From positions 1-28,287 of IMG/VR virus record IMGVR_UViG_3300009008_000192: a stretch of 28,287 nt of DNA; one strand, 5' to 3'. Within the stretch, counting starts at the first letter, position 1; each line of letters starts with the position of its first letter. The notes below the pieces were generated by a model. The model saw only the letters and a list, made by a program, of their open reading frames with translations, was not told where the DNA came from and did not search any database. The position numbers were made by a program, and so were the translations under genes. The DNA is from a virus. Below, piece after piece: positions 14,704 through 20,342 of the stretch.

Positions 14704-15618
14704 GTGAGCGATAAAACTGCCAAGCTATACCGCATACTCAATTGGGACACCCATTTTGAGGGCGCAAAGAGTAAGACGTACAACAATAAAACGACATGCT
14801 CTATGCCGTGTAAGCATGGTCTCGGCTATAAAAGACTGATAAGATCAGATAATGGACCAGCTCTTTTCGGTGCATGGTGTGCGCTCATACAGGTTGTCAG
14901 TAGACATAAAAAGCCACGCCAAGGATACTGCACGGATACTGGACTATCTGACGGGGTTCCATACACAGCTACTGATATTGAGCTGCTAACCGACATTCCC
15001 GCCACAATTATTGAAAAAATGCTACAAGCTGTCTCGTCTAAGTATATTGGATGGGTTGATGTTACAGAATCTAAGGATACCATAGGGATACCACAGGAAA
15101 CTATAGTTCCCTCTAACTCAGACTTAGACTTAGACTTAGACTCTAAAACTACATTGTCGAAATTGCATTCCGACTTTCTGGAACGCTTCAATGAAGCCTC
15201 TGGAAAGAAATGTAGGGTTATCGACGCAAAAACAAAGCGTCAACTGTCCGCAAGGCTCAAAGACGGGTACACAGTCGATGAAATCATTAAAGCCACTGAG
15301 AACGCCTCTAAGGACGATTATCACAAGGAACACCGGCAACACCTGACGCCTGAGTTTATCACTAGGGCCGATAAGCTGCAGAAGTGGTTAGGGGCTGATG
15401 CCGGTCAGAAGATCGAAGAAAAGCCGGAAATCACCGAGGCCGACAAATACCGCGATTGGGCAATGCTGGGAGAATATGGTTTTGAGGGCAAGCACGGGAT
15501 GACGCATTTGGACTACGCTGACAAGATTCGGGTTGATCTTGCGGATATGACGGCTAAGGATTTCGGGATGAAGTACAAACGCTGCGCCAAGGATGCGCGG
15601 GAAGATTTGAATAAATAG
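14704..15618 (+). CDS. Phage replisome-organiser-like protein
   Basis: A 304-residue protein. The N-terminal about 120 residues look like a winged-helix replication-initiator region. A short DLDLDLD linker is encoded by four GACTTA hexamers. Residues about 155-230 match the 'conserved phage C-terminal domain' of DnaD/O-like replication proteins: FLERFNEASGKKCRVIDAKT and LTPEFITRADKLQKWLG. Such proteins bind the phage origin and recruit the helicase or its loader. No helicase or loader is seen in the window, so the host or another part of the genome must supply it. Confidence 0.75.
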   Translation: MSDKTAKLYRILNWDTHFEGAKSKTYNNKTTCSMPCKHGLGYKRLIRSDNGPALFGAWCALIQVVSRHKKPRQGYCTDTGLSDGVPYTATDIELLTDIPATIIEKMLQAVSSKYIGWVDVTESKDTIGIPQETIVPSNSDLDLDLDSKTTLSKLHSDFLERFNEASGKKCRVIDAKTKRQLSARLKDGYTVDEIIKATENASKDDYHKEHRQHLTPEFITRADKLQKWLGADAGQKIEEKPEITEADKYRDWAMLGEYGFEGKHGMTHLDYADKIRVDLADMTAKDFGMKYKRCAKDAREDLNK

Positions 15619-15621
15619 AAC

Positions 15622-15700
15622 ACTCAACATGAGCCGACACGGGATTAGGGTTCAGCTTTAAAAATCCGGCGTCGGCCCGTGTCGGCTCCAAGTTTTGGTT
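15622..15700 (+). repeat. attC-like site S1 (weak member)
   Basis: An ACTCAAC box (fits RYYYAAC) is followed by a perfect 13-bp stem (15631-15643 with 15676-15688) and, after CAAGTTTTG, by GTT at 15698-15700. It lacks the extrahelical base seen in S2-S6, so it could also be a plain hairpin. It marks the left edge of the cassette-like region; an ATG follows immediately after the GTT. Confidence 0.4.
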
Positions 15701-16189
15701 ATGCTCATGACTCATACAGATTTAGTTTTACGGGCTGAAAAATGGCTCAAAACATTCGGTTGCGCTGTAACTCTTCGGGAGCTGGTTGCTTTCACTTCGT
15801 CTGGGGAAATACCCGATGCGATTGGATGGAAGGGCGGGTTCTCCATTTTGGTTGAGTGTAAGGCAAGCCGTTCTGATTTTCTGGCGGACCGAAAAAAGAT
15901 ATTTCGCCAGAACCCAGAAATGGGAATTGGCTCAACGCGTCTCTACATGTGCCCTCCGGAAATTATAAAAAAGGAAGACCTTCCTGATGGGTGGGGACTT
16001 CTCTGGGTGCATGAAAAGAGGGTTGAACGAGTGGTAGCGCCGAAGGGGAATTGTTTTGGCCTTGATGACGGGTTGAAGACCTTTCACGACCGAAGTATGC
16101 AGGGAGAGGTTGCGCTTTTACTCTCAGCACTCCGGCGACTTGGTGAGCATGTGGATACGGAACTGATGTACAAATCTAAAAGAGCATAA
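15701..16189 (+). CDS. PDDEXK-like nuclease-fold protein (cassette gene 1)
   Basis: A 162-residue protein. The core EIPDAIGW followed by FSILVECKASRSDFLADRKK gives the D...ExK arrangement of PDDEXK/restriction-endonuclease-like folds (Asp in PDAIGW, Glu and Lys in VECKAS). The later GIGSTRLYMCPPEII and GWGLLWV segments occur in a conserved family of phage and cassette hypotheticals resembling MmcB/VRR-type proteins. It may act on DNA ends or repair structures; catalysis is not shown. A TTG 6 nt upstream is another possible start. It is the first ORF inside the cassette-like array. Confidence 0.65.
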   Translation: MLMTHTDLVLRAEKWLKTFGCAVTLRELVAFTSSGEIPDAIGWKGGFSILVECKASRSDFLADRKKIFRQNPEMGIGSTRLYMCPPEIIKKEDLPDGWGLLWVHEKRVERVVAPKGNCFGLDDGLKTFHDRSMQGEVALLLSALRRLGEHVDTELMYKSKRA

Positions 16190-16239
16190 CGACTGAAATG
16201 AGGGGCGGGGCAGCCGTACCCTCGATTGAATGGTTCGTT
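16184..16239 (+). repeat. attC-like site S2
   Basis: An AAC box (16188-16190) overlaps the stop codon. The stem is AAT/ATT (3 bp), one extrahelical G (16224), then GAGGG/CCCTC (5 bp). The 3' spacer is GAATG (5 nt), followed by GTT (16233-16235) in TGGTTCG. Geometry is the same as in S3 and S5. Confidence 0.6.
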
Positions 16240-16253
16240 TTAAATTAACCCAG
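16240..16253 (+). promoter_or_regulatory. AT-rich leader motif shared with the capsid gene
   Basis: TTAAATTAACCCAG, identical to 25914-25927 in front of the major capsid gene. It sits just before a purine-rich ribosome site. It could be a late promoter element or a translation-enhancing leader; two exact 14-mers argue against chance. Confidence 0.45.
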
Positions 16254-16268
16254 AAAGGGACATAGGAA

Positions 16269-16661
16269 ATGAAAAAGAAGATTGCACTAGAAGGTGGAAT
16301 AAACGGATTGACTGACGATGCCTGCACTAATTGGCGCGATCGTGTGATGCACGAACTCGGTGGTATTTATGATTTTCACAACCCGATGGATTTTGACTGC
16401 CGGGGTCGTGAAAAAGAACTCGAGCATGAACTTGTGGCTTTCGATGAAACTGGAATCGAAGCAAGCGACATTCTTCTGGTGAACGCCTCGACTGGTGGAT
16501 GGGGAACGGCGATGGCGGTTCAGATGGGGCATGATCAGAAAAAAAACATTATCACCATCTACAACCAAGAAAAGCCTATCAGTCCGTGGTTGAACAACCG
16601 AAGCACGACTGTTGTGGAAACGCTGGATGCGGCACTGGAGCATTTAAGGTTTTTGGGGTAA
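16269..16661 (+). CDS. Nucleoside 2-deoxyribosyltransferase-like protein (cassette gene 2)
   Basis: A 130-residue protein with a Rossmann-like layout. It has an N-terminal KIALEGGING strand-loop, a conserved WRDRVMHEL helix, and SDILLVNASTGGWGTAMAVQ, which resembles the D-x-x-x-x-N-x-x-x-x-x-G-T-x-E/A-x-A region of the nucleoside deoxyribosyltransferase/DUF4406 group. NIITIY and PISPW follow. The family moves deoxyribose between bases or hydrolyses nucleotides. The DpdA/TGT-like gene 3 nt downstream suggests a joint role in base metabolism or modification. Family moderately sure, substrate unknown. Confidence 0.55.
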   Translation: MKKKIALEGGINGLTDDACTNWRDRVMHELGGIYDFHNPMDFDCRGREKELEHELVAFDETGIEASDILLVNASTGGWGTAMAVQMGHDQKKNIITIYNQEKPISPWLNNRSTTVVETLDAALEHLRFLG

Positions 16662-16664
16662 CAT

Positions 16665-17291
16665 TTGAAGATTTACACGTCAGGATGTGGTGGAAAGAAA
16701 CTGGATGAGATTGCCCGGTTAGACATGGGCATTCTCGCCACACCACCGGAACCACTCCGCACTAACTGGAAAGAGTTTAGCGTAGCCCTGGATAATGGGG
16801 CGTTTTCCTGTTGGATGCGTGGTCTTCCTTTTATGGCGGAAAACTTTTTGAACCACATCAAATCCGCACACAAATCAGGATGCACTATAGATTTTATCGT
16901 GTGCCCGGATATTGTTGCCGGTGGATTAAGGTCGCTGGATTTCTCATTGGATTGGGCGAACTCGAAACACCTGATTTCTTCCTCAAATCTTTATCTGGCG
17001 GTGCAGGACGGAATGGAACCGAAGCACATAACGCCGAACATCTACAAACGCTTTGCCGGAATCTTTATTGGAGGAACGGTTGAGTGGAAGTGGAAAACCG
17101 CTGCTGAATGGGTTTCCTTTGCGCATGGTCTCGGAAAGAAATGCCACATCGGGCGATGTGGAAAAATTGAGTCACTTCACCGGGCTAGGGAAATAGGAGC
17201 CGACTCTGTCGATTCCTCAAACTTTGCGCGGAATGACTCTTTTAAAACTGTGGAACGATTTGAAACGGAAGGCGTGTTGGCGCTGAATTAA
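16665..17291 (+). CDS. DpdA/TGT-like transglycosylase (cassette gene 3)
   Basis: A 208-residue protein resembling phage DpdA, a relative of tRNA-guanine transglycosylase. Seen: ALDNGAFSCW (near 41-50), an FIVCPDIV strand (near 77), the signature FIGGTVEWKWKTAAEW (near 134) and CHIGRCGKIESLHRAREIGA with DSVDSSNF (near 160-188). DpdA enzymes exchange guanine in DNA for a 7-deazaguanine, shielding DNA from restriction. No preQ0 synthesis genes lie in the window, so the precursor would come from the host. Start is TTG with GGGG 6 nt upstream. It shares one cassette with the deoxyribosyltransferase-like gene. Confidence 0.65.
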   Translation: MKIYTSGCGGKKLDEIARLDMGILATPPEPLRTNWKEFSVALDNGAFSCWMRGLPFMAENFLNHIKSAHKSGCTIDFIVCPDIVAGGLRSLDFSLDWANSKHLISSSNLYLAVQDGMEPKHITPNIYKRFAGIFIGGTVEWKWKTAAEWVSFAHGLGKKCHIGRCGKIESLHRAREIGADSVDSSNFARNDSFKTVERFETEGVLALN

Positions 17292-17292
17292 A

Positions 17293-17375
17293 CGAACGAC
17301 TAACATGACTTTCGGTGGGTTCAGCATCGACGACTCACCGGACGTTTCAACGTAAAGTCGATGGACTGGTTGGGT
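17293..17375 (+). repeat. attC-like site S3
   Basis: CGAAC box, spacer GACTAA, stem CAT/ATG, extrahelical G (17360), stem GACTTT/AAAGTC, spacer GACTG, then GTTGGGT (17369-17375), an exact match to GTTRRRY. The interior folds into an 8-bp hairpin (17313-17320 with 17333-17340) plus a small one at 17342-17353. The most complete attC-like site in the window. Confidence 0.65.
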
Positions 17376-17379
17376 TATT

Positions 17380-17595
17380 ATGAGCATTTATCAAGTACCA
17401 ATAAAGGAATGGTTTTGTGATGAATCGTCGCCTTTTCACGCAGACTTATTTGTTGTTGAGGCGGCTTTGAATGCAGGAACAACCTGTGAAAAATGTGGAG
17501 GTGTTGTGACAATGCAAACTGGTTATTGCTCTCACGGAATCGCATATGGATTTGGAGAGATGCATTGCTGCGCTAAGTGCGCTGGCTACAAATAA
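17380..17595 (+). CDS. Small Cys-rich zinc-ribbon-like protein (cassette gene 4)
   Basis: A 71-residue protein with CEKCGG near residue 36 and CCAKC near the C-terminus, plus Cys and His in GYCSHGIAYG, giving a likely zinc ribbon. The first 30 residues are a short helical lead. The ATG is 11 nt after the GTT of site S3. No close family recognised. It is the only gene in its cassette-like unit. Confidence 0.55.
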   Translation: MSIYQVPIKEWFCDESSPFHADLFVVEAALNAGTTCEKCGGVVTMQTGYCSHGIAYGFGEMHCCAKCAGYK

Positions 17596-17600
17596 GACAA

Positions 17601-17688
17601 ACCTAACAAAATGGTGAGCGGCGCGGGAGAGTGACGCTGGCATAAAACGGGGCGTCGTACCGCGTCGCGCTCCACGAACTGGTTCGAT
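17601..17688 (+). repeat. attC-like site S4
   Basis: ACCTAAC (17601-17607) fits RYYYAAC exactly. Spacer AAAATG; stem GTG/CAC, extrahelical C (17672), stem AGCG/CGCT, then a 1x3 internal loop and CGCGG/CCGCG; spacer GAACTG; GTTCGAT (17682-17688). The terminal loop holds a further GACG/CGTC hairpin. Confidence 0.58.
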
Positions 17689-17706
17689 TAAAATTAAAGG
17701 AGATAA

Positions 17707-17946
17707 ATGATGAAACAAGCATACGAACTTGCAATGCGCATACAAGAGGCCAAGAACGAGGCCGCTGACAAAGCTATAGAAAAAGTCATAAACCATAGCA
17801 TCCCCGCTGAATCTAAACTTCTTGCAAAATTTAAGGAGAAACTTATCTGTGCTGTCGTTGAAGCTTCTGATATCGGCTTTGATGAGGGCATTCAATTCTA
17901 CTTATCGAACACTGGCGTGAGTGGCGTGGCTCAAGACGTTGATTAA
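17707..17946 (+). CDS. Small helical hypothetical protein (cassette gene 5)
   Basis: A 79-residue, mostly helical protein (YELAMRIQEAKNEAADKAIE, then LLAKFKEKLICAVVEASDIG). No family recognised. The start has AGGAG close upstream; a second ATG is adjacent. The last about 14 codons lie inside the attC-like site S5, so the C-terminus is encoded by the recombination-site-like sequence, as happens with some integron cassettes. Confidence 0.55.
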   Translation: MMKQAYELAMRIQEAKNEAADKAIEKVINHSIPAESKLLAKFKEKLICAVVEASDIGFDEGIQFYLSNTGVSGVAQDVD

Positions 17947-17988
17947 GCGGCCAGCGTTGCCCACGTACACTCGACGCACTGGTTGGAT
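17904..17988 (+). repeat. attC-like site S5
   Basis: CGAAC box (17906-17910), spacer ACTGG, stem CGT/ACG, extrahelical G (17973), stem GAGTG/CACTC, internal loop, stem CGTGG/CCACG, spacer CACTG, then GTTGGAT (17982-17988), an exact GTTRRRY. It overlaps the end of the preceding ORF. Confidence 0.62.
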
Positions 17989-18001
17989 TTAAGGAGGTCA
18001 A

Positions 18002-18232
18002 ATGAACTACGAAATCGACAATACAAAACACGTTAAAATCATGGTGATTGAGGCGAGTGATAACAAACCAGAAACATCGAAAGAATTAACCGACGTTACT
18101 TGTGGTTATATCGACAAAGGGTGGATGGTTCTTGAGTCGCTGACATTTCACCCAAACTACAGGATCGTCCTGTACTGGCCGGGACACAAATCCAACGAAC
18201 AAGTTGACCGTGAGCGAAGCGATACAGTCTAA
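18002..18232 (+). CDS. Small hypothetical protein (cassette gene 6)
   Basis: A 76-residue protein with alternating strand/helix character: VKIMVIEASDNKPETSKELT, then GYIDKGWMVLESLTFHPNYR, then IVLYWPGH. The K-G-W-x-V-L-x-S pattern resembles small DUF4177-like proteins, but I would not assign it. GGAGG is 6 nt before the ATG, which lies 20 nt after the GTT of S5. The 3' end overlaps site S6. Confidence 0.52.
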   Translation: MNYEIDNTKHVKIMVIEASDNKPETSKELTDVTCGYIDKGWMVLESLTFHPNYRIVLYWPGHKSNEQVDRERSDTV

Positions 18233-18245
18233 CGCTTGGTTCGAC
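18194..18245 (+). repeat. attC-like site S6 (short)
   Basis: CGAAC (18196-18200), stem GTT/AAC, extrahelical T (18230), stem GAC/GTC, a loop of about 18 nt, 3' spacer GCTTG, GTT (18239-18241). It keeps the 3-bp/extrahelical-base order of S2-S5 but with a shorter stem and a 2-nt 5' spacer. It contains the stop codon of the preceding ORF. Confidence 0.5.
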
Positions 18246-18261
18246 ATAAATGGAGAAAACT

Positions 18262-18483
18262 ATGACAGAAAAACAAATGGATAAAATTATCTCAAAGTGC
18301 AAGACGGGGTGCGCTGATGGCACAGCTCTCCTTGTGTTTCTAATTTTCCTTCACGGTTGCTTTGAAAACAATCTCACCAAAAAAGATGTGGAAGATGTTT
18401 TGCGCGAAAATGGACTGATTGAGCAACAGGTTGACGATCAGTCGAACGTTAGAGATGAGACGCGGGGAGATAGACGTGATTGA
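18262..18483 (+). CDS. Small hypothetical protein (cassette gene 7)
   Basis: A 73-residue protein with a possible hydrophobic helix GTALLVFLIFLHGCF (near residues 20-34) and charged ends. I choose the ATG at 18262 (GGAG 6 nt upstream) over one at 18250. The tail (DDQSNVRDETRGDRRD) reads across a degraded attC-like sequence at 18424-18450 into the start of the next gene, so the original C-terminus may have been shorter. Function unknown. Confidence 0.5.
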   Translation: MTEKQMDKIISKCKTGCADGTALLVFLIFLHGCFENNLTKKDVEDVLRENGLIEQQVDDQSNVRDETRGDRRD

Positions 18484-18832
18484 GGATGGAAGTGGAATGC
18501 AATTCGTTGAATGCACAAGAAGGCGTTGCCCTGCTTTTGATGAAAGCGGCCTTTGTACAGCGCTTGAATGTACACAACGCATTCCGACGGAACCCGAACA
18601 AAGCGCGACGGCCCCCGTCGAAGATTCTCAATCGACTGGTTCGGCACCTAATCTCGACCAGATGGCACTAAACCACGTTGCTTCGGAAATGCGCAAAACT
18701 GCGATGAAATTTGTGAACGACAAAGACCATGCTCGTTTGATGCGAGCTGGGGAACTTTTGGCGAAAGCCATTGAAAAGGATGCGAGCCGGATTGGTGCGA
18801 AAGGTTTGATGACGCCGAACCATAGAATATAA
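18455..18832 (+). CDS. Cys-rich protein reading through an attC-like site (possible cassette fusion)
   Basis: A 125-residue frame. Residues about 10-40 hold a Cys cluster (ECTRRRCPAFDESGLC then ECTQ), a probable metal site. The middle is the low-complexity translation of site S7. The last about 57 residues, from an internal ATG at 18661 (MALNHVASEMRKTAMKF onward), form a separate-looking helical unit, and that ATG is 22 nt after the GTT of S7. Either one fused protein is made, or two ORFs once in separate cassettes now share a frame. GTG at 18476 is another start. Confidence 0.5.
   Translation: MRRGEIDVIEDGSGMQFVECTRRRCPAFDESGLCTALECTQRIPTEPEQSATAPVEDSQSTGSAPNLDQMALNHVASEMRKTAMKFVNDKDHARLMRAGELLAKAIEKDASRIGAKGLMTPNHRI
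18593..18645 (+). repeat. attC-like site S7 (degenerate, inside an ORF)
   Basis: CCGAAC (18594-18599) and GTTCGG (18639-18644) are complementary, with the same 3' spacer GACTG as S3. The interior has a CGACGG/CCGTCG hairpin, but the 3-bp stem and extrahelical base of S2-S6 are not clear. It lies wholly inside an open frame. Confidence 0.42.
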
Positions 18833-18850
18833 GAAGCGTGCAAGGTTGCT

Positions 18851-19018
18851 ATGACCTACATAAAGCGTACAAAAGAATGCTCGGCCCGCGAAAAGGATTT
18901 CTTCGTGTCGGTTCGGCGGATTGGAATTGACAAATCGTTAAATATTCGCAAGGGTTTCAAAACGTCAACCAGGGGGATCGGTGAGAATCGGCAACGACGA
19001 ATTGAGGCGCGAGCTTGA
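18851..19018 (+). CDS. Small basic hypothetical protein
   Basis: A 55-residue frame, MTYIKRTKECSAREKDFFVS at its start, strongly basic and overlapping the next gene's GTG start by 38 nt in another frame. It begins just after an AAGGTTGCT sequence that resembles the GTT boxes of the cassette array, though no partner repeat is found. Coding status is uncertain; it may alternatively be untranslated leader of the downstream gene. Confidence 0.35.
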   Translation: MTYIKRTKECSAREKDFFVSVRRIGIDKSLNIRKGFKTSTRGIGENRQRRIEARA

Positions 19019-19328
19019 AAAAAGTATTAAGGCCGGTCAAATGACGGAGGAGTTTGCAACAATGGCGAGCATCATAGCAAACGGGCACATAGCAAGGCAC
19101 TTCGGGGAGTCGATGCACCTGAGACACGAATTTATATCAGCCTTCCATCTGGCAATCGTGCAGAACTGGCAGAAAATCAAGGTAGACGGCAACATTCACG
19201 CTTATATCAGCACTTTGGTTGGCAACCGGGCGCGAAACGTGATCAGGAGCGAGAAAAAGCAGGACAGGCGGCGACGGGATGCGCGGTATTTGCGCGATAA
19301 GTACATCAACAAGAGAGTTTTAATATAA
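18981..19328 (+). CDS. Sigma-factor-like protein (possible late transcription factor)
   Basis: A 115-residue protein with GTG start and a GGGGG block upstream. The middle (about 42-95) resembles sigma70 region 2 / T4 gp55-like sequences: RHEFISAFHLAIVQNWQKIK, then IHAYISTLVGNRARNVIRSE with a basic KKQDRRRRD tail. Small phage sigma-like proteins of this size direct host RNA polymerase to late promoters that need only a -10-like element. It lies immediately before the packaging/structural genes, the expected position. The resemblance is moderate. Confidence 0.45.
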   Translation: MRIGNDELRRELEKSIKAGQMTEEFATMASIIANGHIARHFGESMHLRHEFISAFHLAIVQNWQKIKVDGNIHAYISTLVGNRARNVIRSEKKQDRRRRDARYLRDKYINKRVLI

Positions 19329-19344
19329 TCCGTGTAAATTAACT

Positions 19345-19893
19345 ATGGGCAAGCTAACTCCAAAGCAAGAGGCTTTATACGGCAAAAACGACCTAATAGC
19401 CGATCATGGCGAGTGGGTAGAGGTTGATATATCGACTAAAAAATGGCCAAACAAGGTTATGAAGATCGATAAAGCCGGTCTAGGTGCGCTTCGAGAGGCT
19501 GGAATAGGGCGCTTCTTCTATGCTTCATGCGGATACGTACAATGCATGATGGGAGGAAAAACTACGTATGTCCACCGGATATTGCTGCCCGGATCCAAGG
19601 TTGTTGATCATAAAAACCACGATACACTCGACAACAGGATGAAAAATCTGAGGGCATGCACCCAAGTGGAGAATATGCGCAACAGTGGTCGCAGAAAAAA
19701 CAACACCTCTGGACATAGGGGTGTTAGTTGGAGCAAGAGGTCTAAAAAATGGCAAGTTCACGTTATGGTAAACAGGAAAAGCATATTCATAGGCATGTTC
19801 GAATCTATAAATAATGCTGTGAGTGCTAGAAAGGAAGCCGAGCTTAAATATTTCGGTGAATATGCATATTCCCAAGAGGTTACTTTAACATGA
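19345..19893 (+). CDS. HNH homing endonuclease with AP2 domain
   Basis: A 182-residue protein. An HNH_3-type core is seen near residues 90-112 (VDHKNHDTLDNRMKNLRACT), preceded by a Zn-free beta region with TTYVHRILL, and followed by an AP2-like DNA-binding domain (GHRGVSWSKRSKKWQVHVMV, then FIGMFESINNAVSARKEAE). This is the common free-standing phage homing endonuclease type. It is inserted between the regulator and terS, a favoured place for such elements. Confidence 0.88.
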   Translation: MGKLTPKQEALYGKNDLIADHGEWVEVDISTKKWPNKVMKIDKAGLGALREAGIGRFFYASCGYVQCMMGGKTTYVHRILLPGSKVVDHKNHDTLDNRMKNLRACTQVENMRNSGRRKNNTSGHRGVSWSKRSKKWQVHVMVNRKSIFIGMFESINNAVSARKEAELKYFGEYAYSQEVTLT

Positions 19894-20342
19894 GCGGTAA
19901 AAAAAACAGAGGCCGCCCGCCAAAATACAAAGACGAGTATACTAAGCAGGCCGAAAAGCTTTGCTTACTTGGCGCCACCGACGACGAAATAGCTGATTTC
20001 TTTGGCGTGGACGTTCGAACTATTTACCGATGGAAGAATGACCATGATGATTTTTGTCATGCCTTAAAGGTCGGAAAGCAATCCGCTGACAGCCGAGTGG
20101 AGCGCAGTTTGTATCAAAGGGCGGTGGGATACGAGGTTGACGACCTAAAGATATTCATGCCGGGCGGGGCGGATAAGCCGGTATATGCGCCTTACGTGAA
20201 AAAGGTTCATTCCGATGTGACCGCAGCAATATTCTGGCTAAAGAATCGTGATCCCGAAAAGTGGCGCGATAAACAAGAGCATGACCATAAAGTCGATGCC
20301 AATATCAAGTTTGTGATGGAGGAGCAGAAAGCGGATGACTGA
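19890..20342 (+). CDS. terS: Terminase small subunit
   Basis: A 150-residue protein with an N-terminal helix-turn-helix (LCLLGATDDEIADFFGVDVR then TIYRWKNDHDDF), a middle oligomerisation region, and the conserved AAIFWLKNRDPEKWRDKQEH near residue 110-130 that recurs in small terminases. It recognises packaging sites on phage DNA and stimulates the large subunit, which starts 8 nt inside its 3' end. Overlaps both neighbours. Confidence 0.85.
   Translation: MSGKKNRGRPPKYKDEYTKQAEKLCLLGATDDEIADFFGVDVRTIYRWKNDHDDFCHALKVGKQSADSRVERSLYQRAVGYEVDDLKIFMPGGADKPVYAPYVKKVHSDVTAAIFWLKNRDPEKWRDKQEHDHKVDANIKFVMEEQKADD

Noticed and set aside
15631-15688. 13-bp perfect hairpin after the replication gene as a rho-independent terminator
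   Set aside because: The loop is 32 nt long and no T-run follows; the AAC and GTT boxes fit the neighbouring repeats better.
17681-17690. GGTTCGATT at site S4 looks like the T-loop of a tRNA
   Set aside because: It has no flanking 5-bp T-stem, anticodon arm or CCA end; it is better explained as the GTT box of the attC-like repeat.
15619-18850. CRISPR array
   Set aside because: The repeats are imperfect, 50-90 nt long, differ in stem sequence and flank ORFs; there are no short identical repeats with uniform spacers anywhere in the window.
19321-19893. Group I intron carrying the HNH-AP2 gene
   Set aside because: The gene is not inside an interrupted coding sequence and the flanking genes are intact; it is a free-standing endonuclease gene.
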